A DNA stretch of 39,958 nucleotides, from NCBI RefSeq assembly GCF_029167235.1, contig NZ_JARFTR010000049.1:1-39958 (forward strand), read 5' to 3'. The translations under genes and the position numbers were made by a program. Position 1 is the first letter of the stretch; every line of letters begins with the position of its first letter. Origin of the DNA: Kamptonema sp. UHCC 0994. Its GTDB lineage: Bacteria; Cyanobacteriota; Cyanobacteriia; Cyanobacteriales; Microcoleaceae. Shown piece after piece: positions 1 to 7,866 of the stretch. The notes under the pieces are model-generated. The model was not told the origin of the DNA. It worked only from the letters and a program-made list of their open reading frames with translations, and searched no databases.

Positions 1-52
1 GCGGTAACAAACCGCCCAGAGGGCGGCGTTACGAGAGAAGTGCGTAAGTTCT
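1..52. repeat. Partial MITE-like palindromic repeat (left window edge)
   Basis: The stretch holds a GGCGG-type palindrome (positions 1-31) and ends with TGCGTAAGTTCT at 41-52. This matches the right ends of the complete copies at 23064-23155, 26527-26616 and 34599-34688. The left end lies outside the window. Confidence 0.75.
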
Positions 53-64
53 GTAAAATTTATT

Positions 65-367
65 TCATCTAGGAACAACCAATAATATCCAACAACCTCC
101 ATTTAGTAAAGCTGTCAAAACTGCACAGATAATAACACCTTTCATCAATCCCCATTGCTGCTTTATTTTCATCAAAAAAATCAGAGGAATTGCATAGACA
201 ATTTGCCACAAGCCAATAGAAGCGGGGATGAAGAAAAAATTATAATTGCGATTGAAAAATGGCAAATAAGAAGACAAAAATACCAGTGCAGTTAAAGTTA
301 AACCGTGTATTAACACTAAGATGATAATACCTAAAACAATCCCTAAAATCTCATTTCTCCGCACCAT
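65..367 (-). CDS. Small hypothetical membrane protein (100 aa)
   Basis: I do not recognise a family. The protein is very hydrophobic, with about three predicted membrane segments: residues 8-33, 44-66 and 74-97. Short basic stretches lie at the N-terminus (MVRRNE) and in the second loop (KIKQQWGLMK), which would fit a cytoplasmic N-terminus. An AGGAAAA stretch sits about 12 nt upstream of the ATG. It lies 19 nt downstream of the C-terminal fragment of the split radical-SAM gene and in the same direction, so it could be the last gene of that transcription unit. No function can be assigned. Confidence is for a real coding gene. Confidence 0.6.
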   Translation of the reverse strand: MVRRNEILGIVLGIIILVLIHGLTLTALVFLSSYLPFFNRNYNFFFIPASIGLWQIVYAIPLIFLMKIKQQWGLMKGVIICAVLTALLNGGCWILLVVPR

Positions 368-386
368 AATTTATATTTTCCTACTT

Positions 387-911
387 TTAATTCGACCGAT
401 TAGTAACTAAATGATGCCCAGCACTTCCCTCGCGGTAAAACATATTAAACGTATCAAATGGAATAATCCTTCCATCTGGGTGTACAATATGAATACAAGA
501 CCGTTTCACAGAGCGCACGTCAAAGTTAAACGGATCGAGAAACTGGACAATTAACACCCGAAATACATTTTCATAGGTAATTCCATCGGGAACCGCCATC
601 ATCGGTAAACAGCACAATAACTGTTTTAAAGATGTTGCTGCTGACTTCGGAGAATGGCTAGTGGAAAATAGCTCAAAAATCTTACTTTTGAGTTCTTCAT
701 TCTGCTCGTAAAGTACGCTATTCGGCATCATTTTCACATAAGCATCTGGGTCAATCATACCAGTTAACGGTATCACTTTACCATTTAACTTGAGTGCATA
801 AGCCATTGCCAAGCTGTCGGGATGACAGGGAACTGGGATAATATCTTCTGGTTTGAAATAGGGACTTTGCTGCAAAATTGACCGCCGAACTTCTGTTAGG
901 GTATACAGCAT
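387..911 (-). pseudogene. C-terminal fragment of a split radical-SAM enzyme (MJ0619/Tes-like)
   Basis: This 174-aa reading frame is the missing C-terminus of the gene at 961-1908. It carries the family's C-terminal motifs: PVPCHPDSLAMAYAL near residue 30 and a conserved tail including FDVRSVKRSCIHIVHPDG. Its apparent ATG (909-911) lies inside the inverted end of the element at 906-1006, so the start codon was supplied by the insertion and is not the gene's own. Removing the 101-bp element and one TA joins the frames as D-R-Y-T-L-T-E-V-R without a stop. Alone, this piece has no radical-SAM cluster. It is probably non-functional, although two-piece complementation cannot be excluded from sequence. 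Confidence 0.85.
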
Positions 912-1006
912 ATTCCAGGTGAATGAAGTACAGTAGCAGAACTCTTAGTCAACTAACTACTTAGATCGATGAAATTGTGTGTACCACATATATATGGAAT
1001 ATGCTG
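906..1006. mobile_element. 101-bp MITE-like insertion inside the radical-SAM gene
   Basis: The perfect terminal inverted repeats are CAGCATATTCCA (906-917) and TGGAATATGCTG (995-1006). A weaker inverted match continues inward and includes GTACA. Each end is flanked by TA (904-905 and 1007-1008). Removing the element plus one TA copy (103 nt, a +1 shift) restores a continuous frame, as expected for an insertion with a TA target duplication. It carries no gene of its own. TA duplication is typical of elements mobilised by IS630/Tc1-mariner transposases; that parentage is an inference. Confidence 0.85.
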
Positions 1007-1908
1007 TATCTATCTCGTTTGGGGTCGAATTGTTCTAATCTTCCCGCTACCTGTATCGGTTGGAATGTGACACCCCGAACGCATTTTTGCTGTAAGGCAT
1101 ATTCGATAATTTTGCCAATTTCACGATCGTTTAAACCTTTTTTGACAGTGACAACTAAGGTAGTAGAAATATTATACTCATTTAGGTTAGTAATAGCTCT
1201 TTCTCTTACTTCTCTTAAATCTACCCCTCGCAACTCCTCCAATGTGGATTTCTCAAAGCTATCAAACTGCAAATATATCTCAATTCCAGGCATATATTGA
1301 CTGAGGCGTTCGCAAAATTTTCTATCTTTAGCAATTCTCACACCATTTGTATTAATCATTAAGTGCTTAATTGGCTTACTTTTCACCAAATCCATAACTT
1401 CAAAAAACTCTGGATGAAGAGTGGGTTCGCCACCGCTAAGTTGTACAATTTGCGGTTCCCCTTCATTAGCAACCACCGCATCTAACATCATTTCAATTTC
1501 TGCTAAACTGCGATGTAATCTGGATTGATTAGAATGAGGTGAAATTTCTTCAATCCCAGAGTCAGCATAGCAAATCGGACAGGAAAGATTGCATTTATCT
1601 GTTAATTCTACTAAAGTTAAACAACTATGTTGTTCGTGATCGGGACAAAGGCCGCAGTCGTAGGGACAACCGTATTTAATTGGTGTATTAAATTTAAGTG
1701 GCATATCTCCAGGTTTGATAAATTCCTGGGTTAATTTATAATAGTCAATATCGTCAGCAATTAAGACTTCTTCCTGTCCATGAATGAGACAATGCTTAAC
1801 TAGATAAACGCAGTCATCGCGAAAGATAATCTTTGCCTCAACTTTAGTTAAGCACTTAGAGCAAACGCTGTTAGTTAAGGCATAAAATAGATAAGGTCGA
1901 GTAGGCAT
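961..1908 (-). pseudogene. Radical-SAM enzyme, N-terminal part (MJ0619/tetraether-synthase-like), interrupted
   Basis: The 315-aa frame has an N-terminal Cys-rich zinc/rubredoxin-like region (VCSKC, then HCLIHG). After it come a second cysteine cluster (CPYDCGLCPDHEQHSC, about residues 80-95) and the radical-SAM motif CNLSCPICYADSG (about 106-118). SGGEPTLHPEF (about 157-167) is the SAM-binding GGE motif. This cysteine layout matches the family of archaeal MJ0619, once called a pterin methyltransferase and later shown to be tetraether synthase (Tes), which couples lipid alkyl chains. The last true residues are QFDPKRDRY. The final 13 or so residues (SIFHIYVVHTISSI) are read through the inserted element. 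The rest of the gene is at 387-911. Substrate and activity are unknown, and family membership is by motif only. Confidence 0.85.
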
Positions 1909-1974
1909 AAGATTCAGTATTTAATATTTTATAGTTTGAGTTTGGAAATAACAATTAAATAACTACTGCATTTC

Positions 1975-2041
1975 GTATGTAGTTGCGCTTCAGCGCTCTT
2001 TCTTGCCTAGTTCTACTTAGCGCTAAAGCGCAACTACATAC
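1975..2041. repeat. GTATGTAGTTGCGC palindromic repeat, copy 1
   Basis: The arms GTATGTAGTTGCGCT and AGCGCAACTACATAC enclose a spacer of about 37 nt. Same family as 11094-11133 and 32167-32233. It lies between the radical-SAM gene and the Lgt-like gene. Confidence 0.85.
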
Positions 2042-2052
2042 CTTTGAATAAA

Positions 2053-2823
2053 CTATTTAATGCTCATTTCTAAGCTGTTAGCAGGTTGGGTAAACCTAAA
2101 CAGATTTCCAAGACTACGACGGTAATAAACTAGAGCTAGAAGACAAGCAATTTGAATTGCAGTCATACCTAAAAATGGGTGAAAATCTGGCTTGATGAAA
2201 TCAATTATAAACCGAAAGCCTAAATAGGCGATCGTGTAAAATTTAAAGAGTTCGCCTTCTTGCCTTTGATAACGGCTGCGGATGCGTAAAAATGCCATCA
2301 ATACCAGTAAGAATATAATCTCATACAATTGGGTGGGATGTCTATAAATTCCATCTCCAAAATCTACACCCCAAGGTAAATTAGTTGCAATACCGTAAGT
2401 GCGATCGCTCAATCCTGTCAGAAAACAACCAATCCTTCCGATAGCAGTTCCTACAATCAAAGGATAGACGAAAACATCACCAGTGGAACGGGTAACACCT
2501 ATGATCTTTTTTGTTAATTCCACGACAATTAAGCCGCCAAGTATTGCACCAACTACAGTTTTTCCCTGAATGAAAAGCAAAAGGAATTGCTGCCAATTTT
2601 GAGGTAGTAAATCGAGATGTTGTAGTAAAACTAGGAATTTTGCTCCTACTAAAGCACCTACCATACCACCTACGATAACAGAAGTTCGCTCAGTGGGTTT
2701 AATTGTATCTTTGCGACTATTAAGGATGACGAGGCGAAAGGCGATCGCGTAGGCTAGAGATTCAAATAAAAAATGAGGATGAATTTGGAATGAACCGATC
2801 GAAAAATAAACTGGAAATATCAT
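2053..2823 (-). CDS. Lgt-like membrane protein with altered catalytic residues
   Basis: This 256-aa polytopic membrane protein resembles prolipoprotein diacylglyceryl transferase. Visible motifs are the ILGGLI segment (residues about 93-98), GRIGCFLTGL (about 129-138), RHPTQLYE (about 161-168) and YLGFRFIIDFIKPD (about 199-212). Canonical Lgt has HGGLIG, GRIANFINGE and a C-terminal Tyr/Arg/Glu set. Here the His corresponding to H103 is Leu, N146 is Cys and E151 is Leu, while the Arg of GRI and the Tyr/Arg near the C-terminus remain. It therefore has the fold but probably not standard lipoprotein-modifying chemistry. It lies upstream of and co-directional with the radical-SAM gene, suggesting a shared lipid-related role (inference). 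Calling it the cell's housekeeping lgt would be a risk. Confidence 0.75.
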   Translation of the reverse strand: MIFPVYFSIGSFQIHPHFLFESLAYAIAFRLVILNSRKDTIKPTERTSVIVGGMVGALVGAKFLVLLQHLDLLPQNWQQFLLLFIQGKTVVGAILGGLIVVELTKKIIGVTRSTGDVFVYPLIVGTAIGRIGCFLTGLSDRTYGIATNLPWGVDFGDGIYRHPTQLYEIIFLLVLMAFLRIRSRYQRQEGELFKFYTIAYLGFRFIIDFIKPDFHPFLGMTAIQIACLLALVYYRRSLGNLFRFTQPANSLEMSIK

Positions 2824-2827
2824 ATTT

Positions 2828-2864
2828 GTTAGTTGTTGGTTGTTAGTTGTTGGTTGTTAGTTGT
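2828..2864. repeat. Short tandem TTAGTTGTTGG-type repeat
   Basis: A repeat of about 14 nt (variants of GTTAGTTGTTGGTT) occurs nearly three times, just upstream of the Lgt-like gene start. Such low-complexity repeats recur in the window (23001-23030, 24914-24948). Confidence 0.7.
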
Positions 2865-2878
2865 GGGGAATTTCTTTT

Positions 2879-2978
2879 AGGACTTACGCACGCCGGACTA
2901 GAAGCTGCATTTATTCCTAGATACCTCGTTTTCAAATCTTCATTTTTCATGGAAACCCAATTTCTTTGCGTAAATCCT
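2879..2978. mobile_element. MITE-like element with AGGACTTACGCA ends
   Basis: It starts with AGGACTTACGCA (2879-2890) and ends with TGCGTAAATCCT (2967-2978), nearly perfect inverted repeats about 100 bp apart. The ends match the elements at 26527 and 34599. The interior differs and lacks the GGCGGT palindrome. Confidence 0.7.
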
Positions 2979-3006
2979 GTTCTTTCTTCCAACTAATAAC
3001 TAACAA

Positions 3007-3831
3007 CTAAGCATTGCCGATACTTTCTGCTTTCTTCCTTTCTAAAATTATCATTTCAGAGCCAATTACTGGACTACGAGCGATAAGTTTGCCTTGGGAG
3101 TTGGCGATTTCTAGTTTTCTGAATTCAAGTTTTTGCGATTGTTTAAAGATTTGGCTAGCCAACTGGTTTTGTTCGCTTTCAGGAAGATTATACCAATCAT
3201 CTCCAACTTTAACAGTTAAAAGACTGCTGAAAAAATTAACCTGGATGGATTCAACCAAACTGTTATTAAATTCATGGGTGAGTTCATCTACTTGGTTTTG
3301 AATTGTGGCAATAAAATTTTGTTCTGGTGTTAGTTTTGGTGGCGATGGCGGAGTAATTTCTATTGTTTTTGTTTCTTCAGAGACGATCGGTTCTTGCAAA
3401 TTTGTTGCTGTTGGTTCTGGGGATGTAACAATGGTTATTTCAGAGGATTCTGGGGATGGGATAACTACTATTTCAGGGGATTCTGGGGATGTAACAATGG
3501 TTATTTCAGGTGACTCTGGGGATGGGATAACTACTATTTCAGGTGACTTTCCAGATAGGAGGGTTAGTGTTGTACCGATCGCGACGATCAAAATTGCTGC
3601 GATCGCGCTGCTTAAAACTGTATCGGACAGCTTTTGATCGATCGAGGCGGGTAGAAGCGATCGCACAAACTGGACTACAGTAAGCCAAGCTGAACTGAGT
3701 TTGTCCAACAGGCTGCGATCGAGTTTTGCGGAATCCTGGGGAGTTTTAGCCGCGTTTTGAGAAGTGGCGATCGGCTGTATCTCTGGCTGAGGCTGTTCGG
3801 ACTGTGGTTTTTGTGGTTGGTCTTCTGACAT
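3007..3831 (-). CDS. Single-pass membrane protein with SPE repeats (274 aa)
   Basis: I recognise no enzyme family. The N-terminal 55 residues are Gln/Pro-rich and cytoplasm-like (MSEDQPQKPQSEQPQ). One membrane segment follows (about residues 70-92, AIAAILIVAIGTTLTLL). Next is a tandem repeat alternating SPEIVVIPSP and SPEITIVTSP (about 95-140), a linker, and a C-terminal domain of about 110 residues beginning PPKLTPEQNFIATIQNQV. That domain contains VGDDWYNL and ends in an ISxGKL-like hydrophobic strand region. The topology suggests a cytoplasmic tail, one anchor and an extracytoplasmic domain. The gene is divergent from the metallophosphoesterase at 3939, with about 107 nt between them for promoters. 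No function is assigned. Confidence 0.65.
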   Translation of the reverse strand: MSEDQPQKPQSEQPQPEIQPIATSQNAAKTPQDSAKLDRSLLDKLSSAWLTVVQFVRSLLPASIDQKLSDTVLSSAIAAILIVAIGTTLTLLSGKSPEIVVIPSPESPEITIVTSPESPEIVVIPSPESSEITIVTSPEPTATNLQEPIVSEETKTIEITPPSPPKLTPEQNFIATIQNQVDELTHEFNNSLVESIQVNFFSSLLTVKVGDDWYNLPESEQNQLASQIFKQSQKLEFRKLEIANSQGKLIARSPVIGSEMIILERKKAESIGNA

Positions 3832-3938
3832 TTTCTTAACCTCCTGGCGGTATAAATATGCTTAAATGCGATAGATTTTTACGTGAGCTATATCTCTCAG
3901 CCTTAATTTATCATTTCATTACTTCTAACTGAATCAAA

Positions 3939-4862
3939 ATGAGTATCAAACGCCGTCAATTTTTAATTTTAAGTGGCCTGAGCGCATTAAGTGTGACGGG
4001 ACTGTGGAAAATACTTAAGGCTCAAATTGTTGAGGGTGCTAGTCCCGCTGCTAGTTTGGAGGGAGAAGGTGCGATCGCGCAGTTACCCACCACCCCGCCG
4101 ATTTTGCGTTTTATCTCCGTCGCAGACACGGGTACTGGTGCTGAAGGCCAGTATCGGGTAGCCAAGGCGATGACGCGCTATCATCAACAAAATCCTTTTA
4201 ATTTGGCGATTCTCGCGGGTGATAATATTTATAATAACGGTGAAATCGAGAAAATTGGCGCGGTATTTGAGAAGCCATATCAAGATTTATTACAGCAGAA
4301 CGTTAAGTTTTACGCTTGTCTAGGAAATCACGACATTCGCACGGCTAATGGCGACTTTGAAGTTAAATATCCCGGCTTTAATATGCAAGGACGTTACTAT
4401 ACTTTTCGGCGGGGAAAAGTACAGTTTTTTGCTTTAGATACTAATAGTAACGCAGATTGGAAAAATCAGCTAATTTGGCTGAATAAAGAATTAAGTCAAA
4501 GTGATGCACCTTGGAAAATAGTATTTGGTCATCATCAGATTTATTCATCTGGGCTTTATGGAGTGAATAAACCATTTGTTGAGAATTTAACGCCGCTTTT
4601 TCAAAAGTACGGAGTGCAAGTTTATATTAACGGCCATGAACATGATTATGAAAGGACTCGTTCGATTAATGGGACAACTTATTTAATTTGTGGTGGTGGC
4701 GGTGGTACTCGTGCGGTGGGGCGTTCTGAATGGACGGAATATTCGGCTTCGCGGTTGAGTTTTGCAGCCTTTGATGTTTATGATGATAGAATGTTTGTGA
4801 GTGGGATTGGGACGGATAATCGGGTGTTCGATCGGGGTGTGGTTATGTTGAAGTCAGTTTAG
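3939..4862 (+). CDS. Secreted metallophosphoesterase (purple-acid-phosphatase-like)
   Basis: The 307-aa protein begins MSIKRRQFLILSGLSALSVTG, a Tat-like signal (KRRQFL, twin Arg, then a hydrophobic stretch). The calcineurin-like metal-binding motifs appear in order: DTG near residue 62, GDNIYNNG near 94, GNHD near 128, GHHQIY near 200 and GHEHDYER near 232. These supply the Asp, Asn and His ligands of a two-metal phosphatase site. The length and the GHEHDYER motif fit the purple acid phosphatase/tartrate-resistant phosphatase group. The likely role is release of phosphate from extracellular or periplasmic phosphoesters; the exact substrate cannot be read from sequence. It is a single-gene unit on the plus strand. 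Confidence 0.9.
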   Translation: MSIKRRQFLILSGLSALSVTGLWKILKAQIVEGASPAASLEGEGAIAQLPTTPPILRFISVADTGTGAEGQYRVAKAMTRYHQQNPFNLAILAGDNIYNNGEIEKIGAVFEKPYQDLLQQNVKFYACLGNHDIRTANGDFEVKYPGFNMQGRYYTFRRGKVQFFALDTNSNADWKNQLIWLNKELSQSDAPWKIVFGHHQIYSSGLYGVNKPFVENLTPLFQKYGVQVYINGHEHDYERTRSINGTTYLICGGGGGTRAVGRSEWTEYSASRLSFAAFDVYDDRMFVSGIGTDNRVFDRGVVMLKSV

Positions 4863-5049
4863 TTTACAATGGAACTAGAAATTTACTTAAAGCTAGGAAA
4901 ATATTGATTTACTTGAGTAAAACTCGCATTTTTGTGGCACTATTCCCTAAATTTTGAGCAATAGTTATAAGACGTAAGCGTTACGGATACTTTTATTGCG
5001 TAACTCCTAACTTAATTACTGTAAACTAGCTTCAAGAGGACAAATAATA

Positions 5050-5532
5050 ATGAGTCAAGGTGGTAGAGCAAATCGTGCTGGAAAAGTTTTAGAAAGTGCT
5101 GTAGAAGGAGCTTTAAAGGGACATGGATATGTTGAAGTAGCTTCTGATTTAAAGAAAAAGGAGCGATTAGCATATCTTGTTGTAGACTCCACTAATATAC
5201 CAAAGCGATATGCAAGGCAAGTTCATCTTGGGAAAGGAATTTATGGAACAGATATATATGTAGAATTTTATATTATTGGTTGTCCGTCAATTCCCTCTAT
5301 AATAATTGAATGTAAATGGCAACAAGTCGGTGGTTCAGTTGATGAAAAACTGCCTTATGTCAATTTAACAATTCAGAATTGTTATCCTGCTCCGGCTGTT
5401 GTCTTAATTGACGGTGGAGGGATGAAACCAGGTGCAATTGCTTGGCTAACTCAACAAATTAACTTCAATCAAAATCTACTAGCCGTCCATACGATGTCTA
5501 GTTTTATTGTTTGGGCTAACAACAATTTGTAA
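5050..5532 (+). CDS. PD-(D/E)XK family nuclease, possible restriction enzyme
   Basis: The 160-aa protein has a visible PD-(D/E)XK core. An early Glu lies in the first helix (KVLESAVEGALKGHGY). GTDIYVEFY (about residues 74-82) supplies the catalytic Asp and IIIECKWQ (about 94-101) the Glu-x-Lys pair. AVVLIDGGGMKPGA follows as a later core strand. The start is supported by a nearby AAGAGGA. The gene ends 34 nt from the convergent Dam-type methylase, a common layout for type II restriction-modification pairs. If they work together, the recognised site should be the one methylated by the partner. It could instead be a nuclease of another function. Confidence 0.7.
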   Translation: MSQGGRANRAGKVLESAVEGALKGHGYVEVASDLKKKERLAYLVVDSTNIPKRYARQVHLGKGIYGTDIYVEFYIIGCPSIPSIIIECKWQQVGGSVDEKLPYVNLTIQNCYPAPAVVLIDGGGMKPGAIAWLTQQINFNQNLLAVHTMSSFIVWANNNL

Positions 5533-5566
5533 GGCTAATTGTAGTGCTAACAATGATTAATTATAA

Positions 5567-6394
5567 TTAGTCAGAAGTTATTAAAACTTCAGCAACTTTT
5601 CCCCGAAGCTTAGCATTAGAATTAATCGCCCTTGCTGCTAATATAGGCTTAATTTTAAATCCACTATACAACTCTCGAATAAACTCACAATCAGAATTAG
5701 ACAGCAGCACTTTTACATTTCTCCTAGCAAGTTCTACAAAAACATCTCTCAACCTAACTTGATCCTGTTCAGTAAAAGAATCACGACTATAAGAGGTAAA
5801 ATAACTGGTATCATTGATTGGAAAATAGGGCGGATCGAAATAAACAAAATCTTCCGCACTATTAGCATACTTCAACACATCTTCAAAATGTCTATTTTCA
5901 ATAGTCACTGATTTTAATAAAGCTGATACTGAACGAAGTAAATCGGCATTACAAATCCTAGGATTTTTATATTTACCCATCGGCACATTAAATTCACCTT
6001 TTGAGTTTTCTCGATATAAGCCATTAAAGCAAGTCTTATTAAGATAAATCAACCGCGCCGCTCTTTCTATCTTAGTTCCTTGAGGATACGATCGCACATC
6101 ATAATAATACTCTTTATCATGCCTTGATTCATGTTTCTTTAAACAGGTAATCAACTCCTCAACATTATCTCTAACACAGCAATAAGTGTTAATCAAGTTA
6201 GCATTAATATCCGTTAAAACTGCCGGTTTAGGTTGTAAATGGAAAAACACAGCGCCACCACCTAAAAAAGGCTCATAATAATTTGTAAATTGCTTAGGAA
6301 AATACTTTGAATATTGAGGAATCAACCTACTTTTCCCCCCGGCCCATTTAAGAAATGGACGCGGCAAGACTTGAGATTTAGAAGAACTTAACAT
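5567..6394 (-). CDS. Dam-type DNA adenine-N6 methyltransferase
   Basis: The 275-aa protein has the class D12/Dam layout. PFLKWAGGK (residues 13-21) and FLGGGAVFFH (about 43-52) form the SAM-binding region, followed by DINANLINTY. The catalytic motif DPPYFPIN is near residue 187. It methylates adenine in duplex DNA. Dam relatives, including the cyanobacterial orphan enzyme DmtA, usually recognise GATC, the core of the HIP1 octamers that are frequent in this window. The specificity here is inferred. It is convergent with the PD-(D/E)XK nuclease at 5050-5532, so it may be either the genome-wide GATC methylase or the protective half of a restriction system. Confidence 0.88.
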   Translation of the reverse strand: MLSSSKSQVLPRPFLKWAGGKSRLIPQYSKYFPKQFTNYYEPFLGGGAVFFHLQPKPAVLTDINANLINTYCCVRDNVEELITCLKKHESRHDKEYYYDVRSYPQGTKIERAARLIYLNKTCFNGLYRENSKGEFNVPMGKYKNPRICNADLLRSVSALLKSVTIENRHFEDVLKYANSAEDFVYFDPPYFPINDTSYFTSYSRDSFTEQDQVRLRDVFVELARRNVKVLLSNSDCEFIRELYSGFKIKPILAARAINSNAKLRGKVAEVLITSD

Positions 6395-6477
6395 TGATAT
6401 TTAATAATTGCTCTATAATACTTATCACAACTACAAATTATCATCTCTGCGCCTCACTGGTTCGACACAAAAACTAA

Positions 6478-7482
6478 ATGATTATACCACGTAAGGAACA
6501 ATTTAGCGGTTGCCTAATCGGTCAGTGCCTTGGCGATGCAGTCGGCTGTCGAGTTGAAGGTTTCCCCCCAGAAGTCTGCCAAAATTTCGTCAACTACGAA
6601 GTCAAAATCAAACATATCAAAGATCGCGATCGCTTCGGCTTCCCCTTTGGACAATACACCGACGACTCCCAACTCGCCCGCGAACTCCTCCAAAGTTACC
6701 TCGCCTGCGGTCAATTTGACCCCAGTGACTATGCTAACCGCATAGCTGCTATTTTCGCAGAAGACCGTATTGTTGGGCGCGGCAGCTCGACAGCAGAAGC
6801 CGCAATGCGGCTCATCGGGGGCGTGCCTTGGCAAGAAGCGGGAACCCCTCCCCCTAATGCTGGCAATGGTAGCGCCATGCGAGCCGCACCGATTGGGTTA
6901 ATGTTCTACGACGATCCTCAAGCACTTATTCAAGCCGCCTGCGACCAAGGACACATCACTCATCAAGATTTGCGGTGTTCGGCGGGTGCTGTCGCGATCG
7001 CTGGGGCCGTCGCGATCGCACTTCAATCTCAAGCTATCGAACCTCAACCATTCCTTCACCAGCTTAGCGACTGGGCAGCACAGGTTGAGCCGTCTTTTGC
7101 CGTTTTGCTCAAAGATTTAGTTTCCTGGGTGGAATTGCCGCCGGAGGAAGCCGTAGAATTGATTTCTAGAGCGGGACTGCCGCCAAACTATGGGCAAAAA
7201 TGGCCGGGAATTTCGCCCTTTGTCGTCGGTAGCGTGTTGTGGAGTTTGTATGCTTTTCTGCGATCGCCTCAAGATTACTGGGAAACTATCTGCACCAGTA
7301 TAGCTGTTGGCGGCGACGTAGACACAACAGCAGCAATGGCAGGAGCCATCAGCGGTGCATATCTCGGCCTAGAAGTAATACCAACAGAACTAGCAGAACA
7401 TTTGACAGATCGATACACTTGGGGCTGCGATCGACTTGTCGAACTGACCAACAAATGTTACCAGTTAAAGATGAAACTATGA
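6478..7482 (+). CDS. ADP-ribosylglycohydrolase family protein
   Basis: The 334-aa protein carries the family's metal-site motifs: GQCLGDAVG (residues 13-21), YTDDSQLA (about 60-67, Thr-Asp-Asp), GNGSAMRAAPIG (about 129-140) and GGDVDTTAAMAGA (about 277-289, the distal Asp-x-Asp-Thr ligands). This is the ARH/DraG fold, which removes ADP-ribose from proteins, nucleic acids or small molecules. No dinitrogenase-reductase or ADP-ribosyltransferase partner is nearby, so DraG itself is not supported. Start ATG at 6478; the length is typical. Ycf33 follows 20 nt downstream and may be co-transcribed. Confidence 0.88.
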   Translation: MIIPRKEQFSGCLIGQCLGDAVGCRVEGFPPEVCQNFVNYEVKIKHIKDRDRFGFPFGQYTDDSQLARELLQSYLACGQFDPSDYANRIAAIFAEDRIVGRGSSTAEAAMRLIGGVPWQEAGTPPPNAGNGSAMRAAPIGLMFYDDPQALIQAACDQGHITHQDLRCSAGAVAIAGAVAIALQSQAIEPQPFLHQLSDWAAQVEPSFAVLLKDLVSWVELPPEEAVELISRAGLPPNYGQKWPGISPFVVGSVLWSLYAFLRSPQDYWETICTSIAVGGDVDTTAAMAGAISGAYLGLEVIPTELAEHLTDRYTWGCDRLVELTNKCYQLKMKL

Positions 7483-7502
7483 ATGTTTAACTAACCAAAA
7501 CA

Positions 7503-7706
7503 ATGCAAGAATTTTTTGAGAATGTCTCTCGCTATCCACGATACTTCATCACGATCACTCTAGGAATCTTCTTTTTCCTGTTTGAGCAACTGAGACCCCT
7601 ACTGAAAAACCCCGTCAGCGCGATCGCTCTCATTAGCTTCATCATCGCCGCATTTATGTTTGTAACTTTTACCCTCCGTGCCATGTTAGGCCTGAGTACA
7701 GTTTAG
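7503..7706 (+). CDS. ycf33: Ycf33/DUF751 family small membrane protein
   Basis: The 67-aa protein contains the family pattern RYPRYFITITLGIFFF, then LLKNPVSAIALI and FTLRAMLGL. Two membrane helices are predicted (about residues 14-34 and 40-60). The family is conserved in cyanobacteria and some plastid genomes, and its function is not established. It starts 20 nt after the ADP-ribosylglycohydrolase stop. Confidence 0.88.
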   Translation: MQEFFENVSRYPRYFITITLGIFFFLFEQLRPLLKNPVSAIALISFIIAAFMFVTFTLRAMLGLSTV

Positions 7707-7732
7707 CAGAAGCAGAAGCAGAAGGAGGGAAA

Positions 7733-7768
7733 ATGCCAACAGAAGATAATTTCCATTTTTACCTTTAA
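7733..7768 (+). other. Possible 11-codon leader ORF with embedded inverted repeat
   Basis: A strong AGGAGGG sequence precedes ATG at 7733, which opens an 11-residue frame (MPTEDNFHFYL) ending at 7768. AAGGAGGGA (7722-7730) is the exact complement of TCCCTCCTT (7770-7778), so the ribosome site could be masked by pairing. It lies 98 nt before the next gene. Speculative. Confidence 0.25.
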
Positions 7769-7866
7769 CTCCCTCCTTATGTTATCAAAGTTACCGTAAA
7801 AAAGATTCCATTTATGTTAAACCCTTAAGCAAGGTTTTGATTGGAAAGAAAAAAAGGAAAAATAAG

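Noticed and set aside
5050-6394. Complete type II restriction system with a named enzyme
   Set aside because: The nuclease's motifs are enough for its superfamily only; no named isoschizomer can be supported by eye.
6514-6834. Open frame opposite to the ADP-ribosylglycohydrolase
   Set aside because: It lies antisense to a gene with clear catalytic motifs and has no recognisable motif of its own.
6478-7482. DraG (dinitrogenase reductase activator)
   Set aside because: The ADP-ribosylglycohydrolase motifs are shared by many families, and no nif gene or DraT is nearby.
7837-7866. TTG start of the GH15-like gene
   Set aside because: The ten extra residues are a lysine-rich run and ATG 7867 has the better ribosome site.
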